NCBI GenBank assembly: GCA_013416455.1
Contig: JACCES010000017.1
Location: forward strand, 43,881 to 107,880
Length of the DNA: 64,000 bases
Origin: Alcaligenaceae bacterium
GTDB lineage: Bacteria; Pseudomonadota; Gammaproteobacteria; Burkholderiales; Burkholderiaceae_B
Reading direction: 5' to 3'
The notes under the pieces were generated by a model. The model saw only the letters and a list, made by a program, of their open reading frames with translations. It did no database searches and was not told the DNA's origin. Position 1 is the first letter of the stretch. Each line of letters begins with the position of its first letter. Made by a program: the position numbers and the translations under genes. Shown in pieces: positions 25,536 through 34,130 of this stretch.

Positions 25536-26909
25536 TCAGAGGCGGCGCAGATAGCGGCCGCCGGGCTGCCGGCGCGCGGCTTCGGTGATGCGGCCATCCA
25601 GCGCGACGGTGCGCCCGCGCACCAGCGTGCGGACCGGCCAGCCTTTCAGGCTCATGCCTTCGTACGGCGAATAATCGGCGTGGGATTCCTGCCGGGCCGG
25701 GTCGACGGTCTTCTGAAGATCGGGGTCGACGATCACCAGGTCGGCGTCGTTGCCCACGGCGATCCGGCCTTTGCCGGGCAGCCCGTAGATGCGCGCCGGC
25801 ATGCCGCTGGCGGCCCGCATGAGCGTGTCCAGCGGGATCTGGCGTTCGTGCAGGCCTTCGTGCAGCAGGATGGGCAATATCATGCCGGTGCCCGGAAAGC
25901 CGTTGCTGGCGGACCAGATGTCCTTGTCCTTGGTGGCGCGCTTGCGCGGCACGTGGTCGGAACCGATGGTGGTAATGGCACCGTCGAGGAGCCCTTCCCA
26001 CATGGCGTCGATGTCGCGGCGGCTGCGCACGGGCGGATTGACCTTGGCGTAGGTGCCGGCCGGGCTTTCGCGGTCCAGGAAGAGGTAGTGCGGGCAGGTT
26101 TCCACGTAGATGGGGGAGCGCCGGCCGTCGCGCCGGTGGCGGCGGACTTCTTCCAGCGCTTCGCGGCTGCTCAGGTGGACGATGTTGACCGCCGTTTGCG
26201 TCTTGCCGGCGAAATAGCAGACCCGGTGCACGTTCTCGGCTTCGAGGAAGTCCGGGCTCTGTTCGTCCCAGGCCGCGAGGTCGTCGCGGCCGGCGGCGCG
26301 CAAGGGGTCGCGCAGCCAGGGAATGACTTCCACGTTTTCGCAGTGCACGCCCAGAATGGCGCCCGGCACCTGCCGCGTGGCCAGCAGGGCGCCCCACAGC
26401 AGGCCATCGTCGATCTCGGTGAACCCCTTGGAGAGCCCGGCCGCGCCCTTGTACATCATATAGAGCTTGTACGAATTCACGCCGAAGCGCCGCGAGATCT
26501 CGTCCAGCGTTTCCACGTGCAGGCGGCTGGTCAGGCCGAAATGGAAGGCGAAATCGATGCAGCTCTGGCGCTCGGCCCGTTCCCTGACGGCTTCGAAGCT
26601 GTCGCGGATGTCGGCCGAGCGGTGGAAGGAAATGACGGAAGTGGTGCCGCCCAGCGCCGCGTTGCGGGATTCGGTGGCGAAGTCTGTTTCGGGGTCGCCG
26701 AAGCCGAAGTGCACATGCGGGTCGATCATGCCCGGCAGCGTCCAGAGGCCCTGGCAGTCGATGACCTCGGCGGCATTCGGCATGTCCTGGCCATGCGCGC
26801 CGATGAGCGCGACCCTTCCGTCCGCCAGCCCCAACTGGCCAGGCACCAGGCCCTGGCCTTCCAGGTGGATGAGCGTGTTGGTCAGCAGAGTATCAAGGGG
26901 TGTCGTCAT
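25536..26909 (-). CDS. Cyclic amidohydrolase (hydantoinase/dihydroorotase superfamily)
   Basis: A 457-residue metal-dependent amidohydrolase. The metal ligands expected for a hydantoinase/dihydropyrimidinase are present: His65 and His67 in DPHVHFG, the carboxylated-lysine position Lys148 in SYKLYMMYKG, a histidine in LGVHCENVEV, a histidine in VETCPHYLF and Asp in GSDHVPR. Such enzymes open cyclic amides or imides (hydantoins, dihydropyrimidines, allantoin, cyclic imides) in the cytoplasm. It overlaps the aconitase 3' end by 17 bp and precedes an isochorismatase-type amidase, indicating a sequential pathway. Ring specificity cannot be told from sequence. Confidence 0.88.
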   Translation of the reverse strand: MTTPLDTLLTNTLIHLEGQGLVPGQLGLADGRVALIGAHGQDMPNAAEVIDCQGLWTLPGMIDPHVHFGFGDPETDFATESRNAALGGTTSVISFHRSADIRDSFEAVRERAERQSCIDFAFHFGLTSRLHVETLDEISRRFGVNSYKLYMMYKGAAGLSKGFTEIDDGLLWGALLATRQVPGAILGVHCENVEVIPWLRDPLRAAGRDDLAAWDEQSPDFLEAENVHRVCYFAGKTQTAVNIVHLSSREALEEVRRHRRDGRRSPIYVETCPHYLFLDRESPAGTYAKVNPPVRSRRDIDAMWEGLLDGAITTIGSDHVPRKRATKDKDIWSASNGFPGTGMILPILLHEGLHERQIPLDTLMRAASGMPARIYGLPGKGRIAVGNDADLVIVDPDLQKTVDPARQESHADYSPYEGMSLKGWPVRTLVRGRTVALDGRITEAARRQPGGRYLRRL

Positions 26910-29631
26910 GGTCTTCCTTGTTGGCGGGGTGTTGCCCGTTGGGTGTGTCGTGGTCGCGCCGGCCCGGCAGGTAGTCGCCCAGCACGCTGAGCAGGATGCC
27001 GCCCTGAAGCAGCAGATCGCGTTCGGCGTGGGTGAGAACCTGGGGTGTGACGGTGAAGCGGATGACGCTGCCGTCGGCCCGCGTGGCGCTTACCGGTACG
27101 TCCCGGCCTTGCCGGATGCACTGTGCGGCATCGTGGAAGGTGTAGGTTTCGCTGCCGTCCAGGCCGAGTTCCCGCCAGCCCTCGCCGGCCGCGAAGGCGA
27201 ACGGAGCCACCCCCATGCCGATAAGGTTGGCCCTGTGGATGCGTTCGAAAGATTCGGCGATGACGGCGCGCACGCCCAGCAGGGCCGTACCCTTCGCGGC
27301 CCAGTCGCGGCTGCTGCCGGTTCCGTATTCCTTGCCGGCCAGTATGACGGTGCCGGTGCCCTCGGCCAGATATCGGCGGCTGGCGTCGTAGGCCGACATG
27401 ATCGCGCCGCCGGGAAAGTGGCGTGTCCAGCCGCCTTCGGTGCCCTGAGCCAGCAGGTTGCGGATGCGGATGTTGGCGAAGGTGGCGCGCGTCATGACTT
27501 CGAAGTTGCAGCGGCGCGCCACATAGGTGTTGAAGTCCGCTTGCGGGACGCCCATGTCCAGCAGATACTGGCCGGCGGGCGCCTCGACCGGGATTTCGCC
27601 GCTGGGCGAAATGTGATCCGTGGTCAGCGAGTCTCCGAACCGGCCCAGCACCCGGGCGTCGCGCAGCAATGCGTCGAAGCTTTCCGGCGTGGGCGGCGGC
27701 GTGTCGAAGAACGGCGGGGCGACCAGATAGGTGGATTCCGGATCCCAGGGCCAGTATGGCCCCTGGCCGGATTCCAGAGCCTGCCACTGAGCGGCGCCTT
27801 CGGGGGCGCGGCCCCATGCTTCGCGGAAGCGTTCGGGAGACAGCGTGCGTGACATCAGTTGCCGGACTTCCTTGGAGTCGGGCCAGAGTTCGCGCAGCCA
27901 GACCGGCTCGCCCCGCGTGTCGGTGGCGATGGGTTCGTTCTTGAAATCGATGTCGATGCGGCCGGCCAGCGCATAGGCCATGACCATGGCCGGAGAGCCG
28001 ATGTAGTTGGCGCGCGCCAGCTTGTGGATGCGACCCTCGAAATTCCGGTTGCCCGACAGTACGGTGCACAGTACCCAGTCATTCTCGTTCGCTTCCGCGG
28101 TGATTTCAGGGGACAGCGGGCCGGATTTGCCGCCGCAAGTGGTACAGCCGTAGCCGATGACGTGAAAGCCCATCGCTTCCAGGTCGTCGAGCAGGCCGGC
28201 GGCCTGCAGATAGGCGGTGACGGCGCGCGAACCCGGCGCCAGAGAGCGCTTGACCCATTCGGGCGGTGCGATGCCACGCTGGCGCGCACGCCGTGCGATC
28301 AGGCCGGCGGCCATCATCACCGAGGGATTGGAGGTATTGGTGCACGACGTGATTGCGGCAACGATGATGCGGCCGTGGCCCAGGCCATGGGAAGAGGCAG
28401 CGGGTTCGGCGCCGGCCGGGATGCCGAACCCGCCGGATGCGGGCGGCGCGTGGAGGCGTTCACGGAAGTCGCGCCCGACTGTGGGGAGGGGCAGCCTGTC
28501 CTGGGGCCGGCGGGGGCCGCTCATGCAGGGCTGCGCTTCGCCCAGATCGATGGTGATGACGCGGTGGTAGCGCGGCACGGCGCAGTCGCCGCCCGCCCAA
28601 AGATGGTTGGTCTTGCAATACGCTTCGATGAGGTCGATCTGTTCCTCGGAGCGGCCGGTCAGGCGCAGGTAATCCAATGTGCGGCCGTCCACCGGGAAGA
28701 AGCCGCAGGTGGCGCCGTATTCGGGCGCCATGTTGGCGATGGTGGCGCGTTCCGCCACCGACAGGCCGCGCGCGGCCTCGCCGAAATATTCCACCGCGCA
28801 CCCTGACACGCCTTCTTCGCGCAGACGCTGGGTGACCAGCAGGGCGGCGTCGGTGGTGGTGGCCAGCGGCGGGATGCTGCCGGTGAGGCACACCCCCACG
28901 ACTTCAGGCACCGGGAAACTGTAGGCGCGGCCCAGCAGGGCGGACTCGGCATCGATGCCGCCCACGCCCCAGCCCAGTACCCCCAGCCCGTTGACCATGG
29001 GCGTGTGCGAATCGCCGCCGATGACGAAATCCGGATAGGCCCAGGGCTCGCCGTGGCGGGAGTCCAGGTTGACCACGGTCGCCAGATGTTCCAGGTTCAC
29101 CTGATGGATGATGCCGGTGCCCGGCGGGAATACATTGAGGCCGCCGAAGGCCTGCTGCGCCCATTTGAGGAAGCGGTAGCGTTCGGCGTTGCGCTTGAAT
29201 TCGGCGTCGAGATTGCGGCGCACGGCGTCGGGCCGGCCCCAGGCGTCGACCTGCAGGGAGTGGTCGACGATGAGGTCCACAGGCACCTGTGTGTCGACCT
29301 GGCCCGGATCGCCGCCGCGCCGGCGTACCGCATCGCGCAGGGCGGCCAGATCCTGCAGCACGGGCAGGCCGCTGGAGTCGGGCAGGATCACCCGTTCCAC
29401 ATGCAGCGACAGCTGCGCGGCGATGTTGTCCCGCCAGTGCACAAGGGCGGCGATTTCATCGTCCGCGACATTGCGGCCGAGCGCCTGATGCCGCTGTACG
29501 TTTTCCAGCAGGATGCGCGTGACATAGGGGAGCCGCGTGATATCCCCACGGTGCCTGGCAGCCGTGCTTTCAAGGTCGATATAGCGTGCGGACACGCCAT
29601 TCCAATGTAATGTTTTCTTCATGCCCGTCAT
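26893..29631 (-). CDS. Aconitase family protein (AcnA-like)
   Basis: A 912-residue aconitase-family hydratase with the [4Fe-4S] ligands in order: Cys near 430 in ITSCTNTSNP and the Cys pair near 494/497 in GYGCTTCGG. The swivel domain at the C-terminus includes GKEYGTGSSRDWAAKG. Length and domain order match AcnA/IRP-type aconitases, with some unusual positions (GYGCTTCGGKSGP rather than the usual CIGNSGP). It would hydrate/dehydrate a tricarboxylate or methyl-branched analogue. It is the first gene of the minus-strand operon and has its own promoter with an operator palindrome (29649-29683). Two in-frame ATGs at 29631 and 29622 are both possible starts. A dedicated aconitase beside two MmgE/PrpD genes and a lyase suggests a citrate-like side pathway, not the TCA cycle. 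Confidence 0.88.
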   Translation of the reverse strand: MTGMKKTLHWNGVSARYIDLESTAARHRGDITRLPYVTRILLENVQRHQALGRNVADDEIAALVHWRDNIAAQLSLHVERVILPDSSGLPVLQDLAALRDAVRRRGGDPGQVDTQVPVDLIVDHSLQVDAWGRPDAVRRNLDAEFKRNAERYRFLKWAQQAFGGLNVFPPGTGIIHQVNLEHLATVVNLDSRHGEPWAYPDFVIGGDSHTPMVNGLGVLGWGVGGIDAESALLGRAYSFPVPEVVGVCLTGSIPPLATTTDAALLVTQRLREEGVSGCAVEYFGEAARGLSVAERATIANMAPEYGATCGFFPVDGRTLDYLRLTGRSEEQIDLIEAYCKTNHLWAGGDCAVPRYHRVITIDLGEAQPCMSGPRRPQDRLPLPTVGRDFRERLHAPPASGGFGIPAGAEPAASSHGLGHGRIIVAAITSCTNTSNPSVMMAAGLIARRARQRGIAPPEWVKRSLAPGSRAVTAYLQAAGLLDDLEAMGFHVIGYGCTTCGGKSGPLSPEITAEANENDWVLCTVLSGNRNFEGRIHKLARANYIGSPAMVMAYALAGRIDIDFKNEPIATDTRGEPVWLRELWPDSKEVRQLMSRTLSPERFREAWGRAPEGAAQWQALESGQGPYWPWDPESTYLVAPPFFDTPPPTPESFDALLRDARVLGRFGDSLTTDHISPSGEIPVEAPAGQYLLDMGVPQADFNTYVARRCNFEVMTRATFANIRIRNLLAQGTEGGWTRHFPGGAIMSAYDASRRYLAEGTGTVILAGKEYGTGSSRDWAAKGTALLGVRAVIAESFERIHRANLIGMGVAPFAFAAGEGWRELGLDGSETYTFHDAAQCIRQGRDVPVSATRADGSVIRFTVTPQVLTHAERDLLLQGGILLSVLGDYLPGRRDHDTPNGQHPANKEDHDDTP

Positions 29632-29648
29632 TCGTGTTTAGCCGAAAT

Positions 29649-29683
29649 AGCATAGGTTGAAGAACTTATACTGTCAACAGTAT
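29649..29683 (-). promoter_or_regulatory. Promoter of the aconitase operon overlapped by a palindrome
   Basis: On the minus strand TTGACA (29672-29677) and TATGCT (29649-29654) are spaced by 17 bp. The -35 box sits in the perfect palindrome ATACTGT-CA-ACAGTAT (29668-29683), a clear operator for a dimeric repressor. Confidence 0.7.
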
Positions 29684-29753
29684 TGCATGTTAATGAGTAA
29701 TTGTCGGGATAACCATTAAAGTGAAGGAGGGTTTTTTGATTTATTTAGCAAAA

Positions 29754-29785
29754 GAGTTGACACTTATGGGTGTCCAACTCATAAT
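29754..29785 (+). promoter_or_regulatory. Promoter of the lyase gene overlapped by a palindrome
   Basis: TTGACA (29757-29762) is followed by a 17-bp spacer and CATAAT (29780-29785). The -35 and spacer lie in an imperfect palindrome, GAGTTGACAC (29754-29763), TTATG, GGTGTCCAACTC (29769-29780). The half-site equals those at 16604 and 13885. The gap from 29684 to 29753 shows nothing else recognisable. Confidence 0.7.
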
Positions 29786-29900
29786 TTTGATACTTCACCA
29801 TTTCGCATTGGCAGCCTCGCGCTGCCGTTTTGCAGGCTTGTCGCCTGGCGGTTCACGACAACCGAGGGCGACGTCCCGCAGCTTAGGAGCACCGTAGACC

Positions 29901-30797
29901 ATGAGCACCGCCGCCCGGAAATTCCGCCATCTCCTCAACAACAGCGATTTCATCGTTTCGCCAGGTGTCTACGATGGCTACAGTCTGCGTCTGGTGCAGG
30001 CTGCGGGGTTCCAGACGGCGTGCACCAGTGGGGCGGCGTTTTCCAATGCCTTGCTCAGCGTGCCCGACATCGGCGTCATGGGCCTCATGGAAAACGTGAA
30101 CCATTGCCGCATGCTGGCCCGTTCCGTCGATATTCCGCTGACGGCGGATGCCGACACCGGCTACGGCAATCCCATGAACGTCTACCACACCATTCAGATG
30201 TTCGAGGAAGCCGGCATCGCGGGGGTGAACATCGAAGACCAGGTCAGCCCCAAGCGTTGTGGCCACATGCCGGGCAAGACGGTGGTGTCCATCGAGGAAA
30301 TGGTCAAGAAGATCGAAGCGGCATGCGAGGCGCGCCGCGACGATGCCTTCGTGATCGTCGCGCGTACCGATGCGCTGGCCGTCGAGGGGATCGAAGGGAC
30401 GCTGCGCCGCGTCAAGGCCTATGTCGAGGCGGGCGCCGACGTCATCTTCCCCGATGCGGTCAAGACGCCCGACGATGTCGCACGCATCGTCGATACGGCG
30501 GGCGTGCCGGTTTCCATCAACATGGGTTTCGGCATCCGCAGCCGTCCGACCACACCCTTGATTCCCCTGGCGGAACTGAAGCGCCTGGGCGTCAAGCGGA
30601 TCAGCCTGCCGCGCATGCTTCCGGCCGCGGCCATACATGGCATGCGCGCGGCTCTTGAAACCATGAAGGAGGTGATCGCCACCGGGCAGCCGGTCGACCG
30701 TCCCGATCAGGCCGTGGGCATCGAAGACATCATGGAACTGATGGGCTACGACCAGATGCGCGCACTCGAAAAGAAGCTGCTGACTCTGGAAGACTGA
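29901..30797 (+). CDS. Isocitrate lyase/PEP mutase superfamily lyase (PrpB-like)
   Basis: A 298-residue (beta/alpha)8 protein of the isocitrate lyase/PEP mutase superfamily. The Mg2+ site DADTGYGN is at residues 83-90, the IEDQ glutamate near 112 and the catalytic-cysteine loop KRCGHMPGK at 118-126. The KRCGH loop is characteristic of lyases such as 2-methylisocitrate lyase and 2,3-dimethylmalate lyase, which split C-C bonds to pyruvate or similar plus a dicarboxylate. It is divergent from the aconitase operon, with paired palindromic promoters in between, so hydration and cleavage are probably induced together. Product assignment needs biochemistry. Confidence 0.9.
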   Translation: MSTAARKFRHLLNNSDFIVSPGVYDGYSLRLVQAAGFQTACTSGAAFSNALLSVPDIGVMGLMENVNHCRMLARSVDIPLTADADTGYGNPMNVYHTIQMFEEAGIAGVNIEDQVSPKRCGHMPGKTVVSIEEMVKKIEAACEARRDDAFVIVARTDALAVEGIEGTLRRVKAYVEAGADVIFPDAVKTPDDVARIVDTAGVPVSINMGFGIRSRPTTPLIPLAELKRLGVKRISLPRMLPAAAIHGMRAALETMKEVIATGQPVDRPDQAVGIEDIMELMGYDQMRALEKKLLTLED

Positions 30798-30830
30798 GGC
30801 CGGGCGCTTCATACGGCTTCTTGCCGTGCC

Positions 30831-30861
30831 TTGACCTTCCTATCGTGGAAAGGTTTATCCT
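30831..30861 (+). promoter_or_regulatory. CueR-type promoter of copA
   Basis: TTGACC (30831-30836) and TATCCT (30856-30861) are separated by a 19-bp spacer containing ACCTTCC ... GGAAAGGT in inverted arrangement. The overlong spacer and the dyad are the hallmark of MerR/CueR-activated promoters; copA and cueR follow. Confidence 0.85.
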
Positions 30862-30894
30862 GCGCATATCGAACTGACTACCGCAGGAGCCGCC

Positions 30895-33381
30895 GTGAGC
30901 GCCAATCAATCAACCCAGCCGGCAAATACCGTCGCCATCACGCTTCCCATCGAGGGCATGAGCTGCGCGTCCTGCGTGGGCCGTGTGGAAGCGGCGCTGC
31001 GCAAGGTGGAAGGGGTGCGGGATGTGGCCGTCAACCTCGCCACCGAGCGCGCGGATGTTCAGGCGGGGCCCGGCGTCGACAGGCAGGCGCTCGTACAGGC
31101 CATCGAGAACGCCGGCTACGATGTGCCGGCGGCCGCCGTGGAACTGGCGATCGGGGGCATGAGCTGCGCATCGTGCGTGGGTCGTGTGGAAGCGGCGCTG
31201 CGCAAGGTGGAGGGGGTGCGGGATGTGGCCGTCAATCTGGCCACCGAGCGGGCCACGGTGCGGGGGACGGCGGATGCGGCGGCGCTGGCTGCAGCGGTGG
31301 AAGCGGCCGGCTATGATGCCCGCCCCGTCGATAGGGCGGCCGGCCCGGATACCGACGAGGCCTCCGCCAAGAAGGATGCTGAACGCCGGGAACTGAAGCG
31401 CGATTTCCTGCTTGCGACGGCGCTGGCGCTGCCGGTCTTCATCCTGGAAATGGGTTCGCACCTGGTGCCGGGTGTGCATGATCTCATCGCACGCACCCTG
31501 GGCATGCAGGCCAACTGGTATGTGCAGTTCGTCCTGACCACGCTCGCGCTGCTGATTCCCGGGCGGCGTTTCTACCAGAAGGGCATTCCCGCGCTGCTGC
31601 GCATGGCGCCCGACATGAATTCCCTGGTGGCGGTCGGCACGCTCGCGGCCTACGGCTATTCCGTGGTGGCGACTTTTGCGCCGGGGCTGCTGCCGGCGGG
31701 GACGGTGAACGTCTATTACGAAGCGGCGGCGGTGATCGTCGCATTGATCCTGCTCGGCCGTTTTCTCGAAGCCCGCGCCAAAGGGCGCACTTCGGCGGCC
31801 ATCCAGCGCCTGGTCGGCCTGCAGGCCAAGACGGCCCGGGTGCGGCGCGATGGCGCCAGCCGCGAACTGCCCATCGCTCAGGTCGTGCCCGGGGATCTCA
31901 TCGATGTGCGCCCGGGCGAGCGGGTGCCGGTCGACGGCGAGGTGGTCGAAGGGCAGAGCTATGTCGACGAGTCGATGATTTCGGGCGAGCCGGTGCCGGT
32001 CGAGAAGACCGCGGGCAGCCCGGTCGTGGGCGGCACGGTCAATCAGACCGGCGCGTTCGCCTTCCGGGCCACGGCGGTCGGCGGCCAGACGGTGCTGGCG
32101 CAGATCATACGCATGGTGGAGCAGGCGCAGGGTTCCAAGCTGCCGATACAGGCCATGGTCGACAAGGTGACCATGTGGTTCGTGCCGGCGGTGATGGCGG
32201 CGGCGCTGCTCACTTTCCTGGTGTGGGTGGCGCTGGGACCGGAACCGGCGCTGACCTATGCCCTGGTCAATGCGGTGGCGGTACTCATCATCGCCTGCCC
32301 CTGCGCCATGGGGCTGGCCACACCCACGTCCATTATGGTGGGTACGGGCCGTGGCGCTGAGATGGGCGTGCTGTTCCGCAAGGGCGATGCCCTGCAGCGC
32401 TTGCGCGATGCCCGTGTGGTCGCGGTTGACAAGACGGGCACACTGACGGAAGGCCGCCCTGCCCTGACCGATCTGGAAGTGGTCGAGGGCTTCGAGCGCG
32501 CCGAAGTGCTGGCGCGGGTTGCGGCGGTCGAGGCGCGGTCCGAGCACCCCATTGCGCGCGCCATCGTGCAGGCGGCCGAACACGAGGGCCTGGCCGTGCC
32601 GGCCGTCATCGGTTTCGAATCCGTGACGGGCTTCGGCGTGCGCGCCGAGGCGCAGGGCCAGCGCATCGAGATCGGCGCGGATCGCTATATGCGCGAGCTG
32701 GGGCTGGATGTGACGGTATTCGCGGCGACGGCGGAGCGTCTGGGCAATGAGGGCAAGTCGCCGCTGTATGCGGCGATCGGCGGCCGGCTGGCAGCCATCG
32801 TGGCGGTGGCCGACCCGATCAAGGACAGCACGCCGGCGGCGATCGCGGCTCTGCACGGCCTGGGGCTGAAAGTGGCGATGATCACCGGGGACAACGCGCG
32901 CACCGCGCAGGCGATCGCCCGGCGCCTGGACATCGACGAAGTCGTGGCGGAAGTGCTGCCCGACGGCAAGGTCGATGCGGTGCGCCGTCTGCGCGCCGAG
33001 CATGGCATCATCGCCTTCGTGGGCGACGGCATCAACGATGCCCCGGCATTGGCGGAAGCCGACGTGGGGCTGGCCATCGGCACGGGGACGGACATCGCCA
33101 TCGAGGCGGCCGATGTCGTGCTGATGTCCGGCAGTCTGCAGGGCGTGCCCAATGCCATTGCGCTGTCGCGCGAGACGATCGGCAACATCCGGCAGAATCT
33201 GTTCTGGGCCTTTGTCTACAACACGGCGTTGATACCGGTGGCCGCGGGCGCCCTGTATCCGGTCTGGGGGGTGCTGCTGTCGCCCATTTTCGCGGCCGGC
33301 GCCATGGCTTTGTCCAGCGTGTTCGTTCTGGGCAACGCGCTGCGCCTGCGCGGCTTCCAGCCGCCGCAGCCGGTGGCATAG
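30895..33381 (+). CDS. copA: Copper-exporting P1B-type ATPase
   Basis: An 828-residue Cu(I) P-type ATPase. Two heavy-metal-binding domains carry GMSCASC at residues 21-27 and 88-94 and are nearly identical tandem copies. Then follow the transmembrane copper-site CPC near residue 468 (IACPCAMG), the phosphorylation motif DKTGT near 512, the SEHP of the nucleotide domain, and [16 protein letters not shown]. It pumps Cu(I) out of the cytoplasm. The GTG at 30895 has AGGAG five bases upstream. It is preceded by a CueR-type promoter and followed 38 bp later by cueR, so expression should rise with copper. The tandem near-identity of the two metal domains points to a recent internal duplication. Confidence 0.95.
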   Translation: MSANQSTQPANTVAITLPIEGMSCASCVGRVEAALRKVEGVRDVAVNLATERADVQAGPGVDRQALVQAIENAGYDVPAAAVELAIGGMSCASCVGRVEAALRKVEGVRDVAVNLATERATVRGTADAAALAAAVEAAGYDARPVDRAAGPDTDEASAKKDAERRELKRDFLLATALALPVFILEMGSHLVPGVHDLIARTLGMQANWYVQFVLTTLALLIPGRRFYQKGIPALLRMAPDMNSLVAVGTLAAYGYSVVATFAPGLLPAGTVNVYYEAAAVIVALILLGRFLEARAKGRTSAAIQRLVGLQAKTARVRRDGASRELPIAQVVPGDLIDVRPGERVPVDGEVVEGQSYVDESMISGEPVPVEKTAGSPVVGGTVNQTGAFAFRATAVGGQTVLAQIIRMVEQAQGSKLPIQAMVDKVTMWFVPAVMAAALLTFLVWVALGPEPALTYALVNAVAVLIIACPCAMGLATPTSIMVGTGRGAEMGVLFRKGDALQRLRDARVVAVDKTGTLTEGRPALTDLEVVEGFERAEVLARVAAVEARSEHPIARAIVQAAEHEGLAVPAVIGFESVTGFGVRAEAQGQRIEIGADRYMRELGLDVTVFAATAERLGNEGKSPLYAAIGGRLAAIVAVADPIKDSTPAAIAALHGLGLKVAMITGDNARTAQAIARRLDIDEVVAEVLPDGKVDAVRRLRAEHGIIAFVGDGINDAPALAEADVGLAIGTGTDIAIEAADVVLMSGSLQGVPNAIALSRETIGNIRQNLFWAFVYNTALIPVAAGALYPVWGVLLSPIFAAGAMALSSVFVLGNALRLRGFQPPQPVA

Positions 33382-33419
33382 CCGCGGCATGTAGTCAGGG
33401 ACACAGGAAGGGAAACAGC

Positions 33420-33818
33420 ATGAATATCGGTGAAGCCGCCAAGGCCTCGGGCGTATCCGCCAAGATGATCCGCTACTACGAAGATATCGGGCTGGTGCCG
33501 CCGGCGGCGCGTGCCTCGTCCGGCTACAGGGTCTATTCCGACAATGATGTGCATCGTCTGAATTTTGTCCGCCGCGCGCGGGACCTGGGCTTTTCCGTCA
33601 AGGAGATCGGCGATCTGCTCAGCCTGTGGAGCGACCGGTCGCGGCATAGCGCCGATGTGAAACGCATTGCCAGCGCGCATATCGCCGATCTTCGCCAGAA
33701 GATCGACGAGCTTCGCAGGATGTCGGACAGCCTGCAGACGCTGGTGGACTGCTGCGCGGGGGACGACCGGCCCGACTGCCCGATACTGGCCGAGCTGGAG
33801 CAGGCCGGCCGCCCGTGA
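33420..33818 (+). CDS. cueR: Copper-responsive MerR-family regulator CueR
   Basis: A 132-residue MerR-family regulator. The N-terminal winged helix includes IGEAAKASGVSAKMIRYYED and LVPPAARASSGYRVYS, followed by a dimerisation helix and a metal loop with Cys112 and Cys120 (CCAGDDRPDCP, Cys111 also present), positions that match the Cu(I) ligands of CueR. It binds promoters with 19-bp spacers and activates them when Cu(I) is bound; two such promoters are found at 30831 and 34072. It lies downstream of copA on the same strand and probably shares its message. Confidence 0.92.
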   Translation: MNIGEAAKASGVSAKMIRYYEDIGLVPPAARASSGYRVYSDNDVHRLNFVRRARDLGFSVKEIGDLLSLWSDRSRHSADVKRIASAHIADLRQKIDELRRMSDSLQTLVDCCAGDDRPDCPILAELEQAGRP

Positions 33819-33831
33819 GCGGCACGTCGCC

Positions 33832-34026
33832 TTATGCCGCCTTGGGCGGAAAACCGGCGTCGAGCAATGCCGCTTCGATCTGTTCCCGGCTGGCGCTGGT
33901 GTTCACTTCCAGCTTGCGGGTGGGCGGGTCGGCATTGATTTGCGCCTGGGGGTCGACCGACTGGATGGCCTTGGTCACGCCGCGGACACAGCCGCCGCAA
34001 GTCATGTTTTCGATGTGGAATTGCAT
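33832..34026 (-). CDS. copZ: Copper chaperone, heavy-metal-associated domain protein (CopZ-like)
   Basis: A 64-residue single HMA-domain protein with the copper-binding MTCGGC near residues 8-13 and the usual beta-alpha-beta-beta-alpha-beta length. It would carry Cu(I) in the cytoplasm to CopA and CueR. The ATG at 34026 has GGAG nine bases upstream; an ATG 15 bp earlier adds five residues and has no clear ribosome site. It converges on cueR across 13 bp and has its own CueR-type promoter at 34072-34102, forming a complete copper module with copA and cueR. Confidence 0.88.
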   Translation of the reverse strand: MQFHIENMTCGGCVRGVTKAIQSVDPQAQINADPPTRKLEVNTSASREQIEAALLDAGFPPKAA

Positions 34027-34071
34027 GTTGGAAGACTCCATGCTGATTGAACGGATACTGGGTATTGCCGC

Positions 34072-34102
34072 AGCATAAGGCTTCCAACAATGGGAAGGTC
34101 AA
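34072..34102 (-). promoter_or_regulatory. CueR-type promoter of copZ
   Basis: On the minus strand TTGACC (34097-34102) and TATGCT (34072-34077) are separated by 19 bp, with ACCTTCC and GGAAG as half-sites in the spacer. This matches the copA promoter at 30831 in spacing and half-sites. Confidence 0.8.
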
Positions 34103-34130
34103 TAACCCCGGCCGATGGCCCGGCCTGTCA

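Noticed and set aside
30910..33390. Long open frame (over 800 codons) on the minus strand opposite copA
   Set aside because: It is the antisense shadow of the GC-rich copA gene; the product is histidine/arginine-rich low-complexity sequence without family motifs, whereas the plus strand encodes a complete P-type ATPase.
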